Part shown: piece after piece, positions 7,104 through 10,000 of the stretch | Layout of the letters: each line of letters starts with the position of its first letter | Numbering within the stretch: the first letter of the stretch is position 1 | Assembly: GCA_030674185.1 (NCBI GenBank) | Contig: JAPXFY010002416.1 | Span: 1-10,000, forward strand | DNA from: Monoplex corrugatus | Taxonomy: Eukaryota; Mollusca; Gastropoda; Littorinimorpha; Ranellidae | Reading direction: 5' to 3' | DNA: 10,000 nucleotides | Translations under genes and position numbers: made by a program | Notes under the pieces: generated by a model | What the model saw: only the letters and a program-made list of their open reading frames with translations | Told to the model about the DNA's origin: nothing | The model's database searches: none

Positions 7104-7587
7104 TCATCATCACCACTATCAGTTTCTGCCGCATGTGCGAACACAGTCCACTCTTCCTCCCCAGCAGCTTTTCTTACCAGGGTAGGCCTATGTGGCCTTG
7201 ACCTCGATGAGAAACCAGACAGTGAACTGCAAGGCTAGATGTATTTCCTTAAACGCCGCATCGATTATACATTTTTCGTTCGAAAATTTATCAGCAACTA
7301 ATCAATAACAATAAAAAAAAAAAAAACGTCACTCACGACATTTCTAACATTTCGCGTCCACAAAATAGTATTTCATAGCAAAAATTGCACTCGAATTGGG
7401 CTTTCGAGCTGAAGTCTTGTTCGACATTTTATTTAGGTCAGGTGGCGATACGTACTTCCCAGCAGCAGGCTTTTGCTTGTTTACATTTGGTGCGTTTGGT
7501 CGACTCGTACATGCATTGTTTAAAATCAGTGATATAAGACATACATAACAAGGTAGAAAAAGGGTTTCAAAACACAACCAAAACATT
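7104..7587. other. Unassigned intervening sequence with an A14 run
   Basis: No domain is recognised. An A14 run at 7313-7326 may mark the 3' end of a short retro-insert lying in 7104-7326. On the - strand a frame at 7586-7344 includes K-Q-K-P-A-A-G-K-Y-V-S-P-P-D-L-N-K-M-S-N and ends D-A-K-C-stop. Its composition is coding-like but it matches nothing I know. Confidence 0.35.
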
Positions 7588-7604
7588 CATCATCATCATC
7601 ATCA
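7588..7604 (-). repeat. (TGA)n tail at the 3' end of the RTE-like LINE
   Basis: Five CAT units plus CA on the + strand, which read as TGA repeats at the 3' end of the minus-strand element. They lie directly after its last conserved 3' sequence. RTE-type LINEs characteristically end in short microsatellite tails rather than long poly(A). Confidence 0.75.
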
Positions 7605-7605
7605 G

Positions 7606-8170
7606 GTGCCCTGCCGCTTGGCGTGGCGACCATGGACTTCTCACCATCTCTATCTCTTGTTGCTCCTAGCATCTCCCCCACCCTCCTCATCCCCAGCCAC
7701 TCTTCAAGTCCGTCCAGCATTTTCTCCCTGGGTCTACCTGGTGCTCTCTTTCCTCCAGCTTTCCCATTGTGACCAGGTTCTCCAAATCCCCCTTCATCAT
7801 AAAATGGCCTATAAATGTGGCCTGTCTTTTCCTAATCTTCCTTATGAGTGATCTACTTGTGTCTGCCTCCATCAAGACTGTCTCGTTTGTTTTCTTTGCT
7901 GTCCATGGAACTCTCAACATTCTTCTTAGAAACCACATCTTGGCTACCTCAATATTGCTCTGCCTTTGCTTGCTGACTGTCCACGCCTCGCATCCGTACA
8001 ACAGTATTGGTTATATATAACATTCAAGGACTCTCTTTCTGATGTTTATTGATAGGCATTTGTTGGTAAGAATGCTTTTCATCTTCTTGAATGCTGTTTT
8101 GGCTTGGCCAATTCTGCCAGCTATTTCCGATGTGCATCTGCCGTCTGATGAAATGACCGTTCCCAGATAT
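7606..8170 (-). pseudogene. C-terminal domain of the RTE-like LINE protein
   Basis: One frame from 8170 down to 7687 reads Y-L-G-T-V-I-S-S-D-G-R, then a TAA near 8020, then Y-G-C-E-A-W-T-V-S-K and F-I-G-H-F-M-M-K-G-D-L-E-N-L-V. These blocks are standard in the post-RT region of RTE-like LINEs. A frameshift near 7700 moves the end (M-L-G-A-T-R-D-R-D) into the next frame. The sequence then runs straight into the (TGA)n tail. No separate domain activity is known to me for this region. Confidence 0.78.
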
Positions 8171-9090
8171 TAAACTTATTAACCTGTGTCAAGGTTGTGC
8201 CATTTGCTGTTATTTTGCATGAGGGGATTTCATATTTTTACTGATCACCATGACTTCAGTCTTCCTGCTGTTTAGTTCCAACCCCTTACCTTTGATTTCT
8301 ATTTCTAGTATATTCACAAGGTTTTGTAGGTCCCTTTCATTTTCTGCAATTAGCACTGTCATCTGCGTACCGAATGTTGTTCATCATTTTCCCTCCAACC
8401 TTTAATCCAGGGTCTTCTTCTAGGTTTCAGATGATGTTTTCGCTGTATAGTGAAAACAGATCTGGTGACAAAACACAACCCTGAGTGACTCCTCTTTTGG
8501 TGTTTTTGGAAAGAGCTTATATTGTTTTCTATTCTCACAGCAACTGTTTGTTCCCAGTACATGATCCTGATTATTCGTAGATCTTTTCCATCAACATTGA
8601 GTCTGTCCAGTTGGTTGATCAATTCTTCATGTCGTACCCGATCGAAAGCCTTGGTATAGTCAACAAAGTATAAATACAAATCCTTATTCATCTCAATTGA
8701 CCTCTCTATGATAGTTCTTAGGATGTATATGGCATTAATAGTTCCTTTCCATTCCACAAATCCACACCGTTCTTTGCTATTTCTCTTTTATTCTATTCCT
8801 TGTCATCATCATGATTATTCTTAACAGGATTTTTTTTACATGACTCATCAAACTGATTGTGCGATGGAGTTCGCATTCTATATAGCCCCTGTCTTCTTTG
8901 GAAGTGCAATGAAATTGATTTTGACATATCCTTGGGGATTTTTCCAGTGTCATAAATTTCATTTAGGAGGACTGTTATTTTTTCTATGCCAAATTCCTCC
9001 AGGGCTTCAATCATCTCTGTAGTAATGTTGTCTGGTCTGGGGCTTTTCCTGGTTTCATCTTTTTCAATGCTGCTCTAATTTCATCTTTCA
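8171..9090 (-). pseudogene. Reverse transcriptase core (RTE-like LINE), multiply frameshifted
   Basis: Pieces of a LINE RT occur in order on the minus strand. L-K-K-M-K-P-G-K-A-P lies near 9065-9036, broken by a small deletion just after the P-G-K-A-P block. E-E-F-G-I-E-K-I-T-V-L-L-N-E-I-Y-D-T-G-K follows from about 9003 down, then an I-E-C-E-L-H-R-T-I-S-L-M-S block near 8895. Motif A (F-V-D-Y-T-K-A-F-D-R-V) is at 8667-8635, and I-R-Y-A-D-D contains the catalytic YADD at 8369-8358. Motif B lies in a damaged stretch between the last two. Frames change several times, so this is a fossil. The aspartates of motifs A and C are still encoded. Confidence 0.82.
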
Positions 9091-9115
9091 TTATGGTGGT
9101 CCTTCAAAGTTCTTT

Positions 9116-9600
9116 TTATAATGTGTTCTTCGTTTCTGTCATCCTCAAAAAGGTCTTTAATGTACTCTCCCCATCTGTCCAGTATTTTGTCTTTCCTGAT
9201 AAGTTGCCATCTTCGATTTTAAGCAACCAGTTGATGTGCTGTATTTTTCCTGTGGACAATTTCTTCAATTCGTCTGTACATACCCTGAGGATCCATTTTG
9301 TGTCTGTTTCTATCTCTTTGCATTTTGTGTTCAGCCAAGCTTCCTTAGCTTCATTGCACCTATACCTGATTTCTTTGTTTACCTTCCTGTATATCTCATC
9401 GTTTCTCTTAGCCCTCCTCCTTTCCTCCATCAAGCCCAAAATTTGCATTAGTCACCCAGCTCTTTTTTGCTTTTCTATCTGCCCTAGGGATTTCTTCACA
9501 AGCTTCATTTATAGAACTTCTAAACTTTGTCCATTGTTCCTCACTGTCAACAAAGTCTTCCAGGCACTGAATTTGTTTTGAACATATACATTAATTTTTT
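9116..9600 (-). pseudogene. Linker between endonuclease and RT (RTE-like LINE)
   Basis: The frame from 9448 down to 9116 reads L-M-E-E-R-R-R-A-K-R-N-D-E-I-Y-R-K-V-N followed by further charged residues with E-A-W. This is the charged connector typical of RTE-like proteins between the APE and RT domains. Upstream, 9600-9450 continues the connector in other frames. No catalytic motif is expected here. Confidence 0.65.
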
Positions 9601-9649
9601 TACGTATCATTCATCTGTCTTTAAGAGTCCAAGGTTTAATTTGATGTTG

Positions 9650-9995
9650 CTTTTGATTGTTTCCTTTTCCTCAATTTCAGTCTAAATCTTCCCACTACAG
9701 GATTGTGGTCACTGTTGCAGTCTGCGCCTGGTAGTGTTTTTGCTGACAGTAAAGAATTTCTAAATCTTTGTTGATCAGATGTAGTCAATCTGATTTTTGG
9801 CATTATCTCCTGGACTCATCCAAGTCCATTTTCTTCTATTAGGCTGCTCAAACCAGGTGTTTCCTACTATGAAACGCATTTATCTGTGCTCCATTCTACA
9901 AGTTTCCCTCCCCTTTCATTTTGTGTACCAAGGCCATGAGGTCCAACTATATCCTCCACCCTATCCTGTCCCACTTTAGCATTAAAATCTCCCAT
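9650..9995 (-). pseudogene. APE endonuclease, C-terminal half (RTE-like LINE)
   Basis: This part of the LINE endonuclease nicks target DNA to start reverse transcription. Conserved blocks visible in order are G-D-F-N-A-K-V-G (9992 down to 9969), G-P-H-G-L-G-T-Q-N-E-R-G downstream of it, W-T-W-M-S-P-G-D leading to N-Q-I-D-Y-I (9795-9778), and S-D-H-N-P-V-V (9713-9693). The GDFN and SDHN blocks share one frame, while NQIDYI is in another, so at least two indels lie between them. Two adjacent stops (TAG TAG) interrupt the first part. The N-terminal half is outside the window. Confidence 0.82.
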
Positions 9996-10000
9996 TATGA

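Larger units (their letters stand above)
7588..10000 (-). mobile_element. Degenerate RTE-like (APE-type) LINE, 5' end beyond the window
   Basis: Read on the minus strand from 10000 down, the order is APE endonuclease, linker, RT, C-terminal domain and (TGA)n tail, the layout of an RTE-type LINE with one ORF. Many frameshifts and in-frame stops break it, so it cannot encode an active protein. Its decay contrasts with the nearly intact elements at 1-6345. The 5' end of the endonuclease, with its first conserved block, must lie beyond 10000. RTE-like clade is my best reading from the RT, C-terminal and tail features. A related APE-type clade is possible. Confidence 0.82.

Noticed and set aside
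9093..9581. Hydrophobic 162-residue plus-strand frame
   Set aside because: It is antisense to the charged linker of the RTE-like LINE.

Overview
This is a stretch of animal-type repetitive DNA. It holds no identifiable host gene, rRNA or bacterial-style operon. It is built from three retrotransposons of three different classes, two of them nested. The elements (an R2/HERO/NeSL-like LINE, an endonuclease-bearing Penelope-like element and an RTE-like LINE), the A-rich tails and the AT-rich microsatellites point to a metazoan nuclear genome. A marine invertebrate or early-branching chordate is plausible, but the sequence does not settle the taxon.

Region 1 (about 1-6345, + strand, interrupted): a LINE of the restriction-enzyme-like-endonuclease (RLE) type. 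It has a leader, an N-terminal CxC...H...C zinc finger and a basic linker (202-850), then a reverse transcriptase, thumb and the start of a CCHC knuckle (849-2826). After the interruption come the last Cys of the knuckle and the RLE domain (5486-6091). The 3' region (6092-6345) has a tRNA-like stretch, an A15 run and a strongly paired RNA fold. A one-base frameshift near 850 divides what reads as one long protein.

Region 2 (2827-5475, - strand): a near-complete Penelope-like element (PLE) inserted inside the knuckle codons of the LINE. It is flanked by a 14-bp target-site duplication (acatgtcctaagct) and bounded by 58-bp identical direct repeats. It encodes a PLE reverse transcriptase (5418 down to 3403) and a C-terminal GIY-YIG nuclease (about 3470 down to 2955), separated by one frameshift. 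Its 3' end carries a hairpin at the nuclease stop codon and a degenerate hammerhead-ribozyme-like motif.

Region 3 (6346-7587): mostly unrecognised sequence with GAT/AAT and (AAAT)n microsatellites, a pyrimidine-rich stretch and an A14 run.

Region 4 (7588-10000 and beyond, - strand): an old, frameshifted RTE-like LINE. In its own sense it reads APE endonuclease (GDFN, NQIDYI, SDHN), linker, reverse transcriptase (motif A and YADD), C-terminal domain, and a (TGA)n tail at 7588-7604.

History inferred: the RLE LINE inserted, then the PLE landed in it and cut the RT off from its endonuclease. The RTE copy is much more decayed and looks like the oldest of the three. The window therefore shows three integration chemistries side by side: RLE, GIY-YIG and APE.
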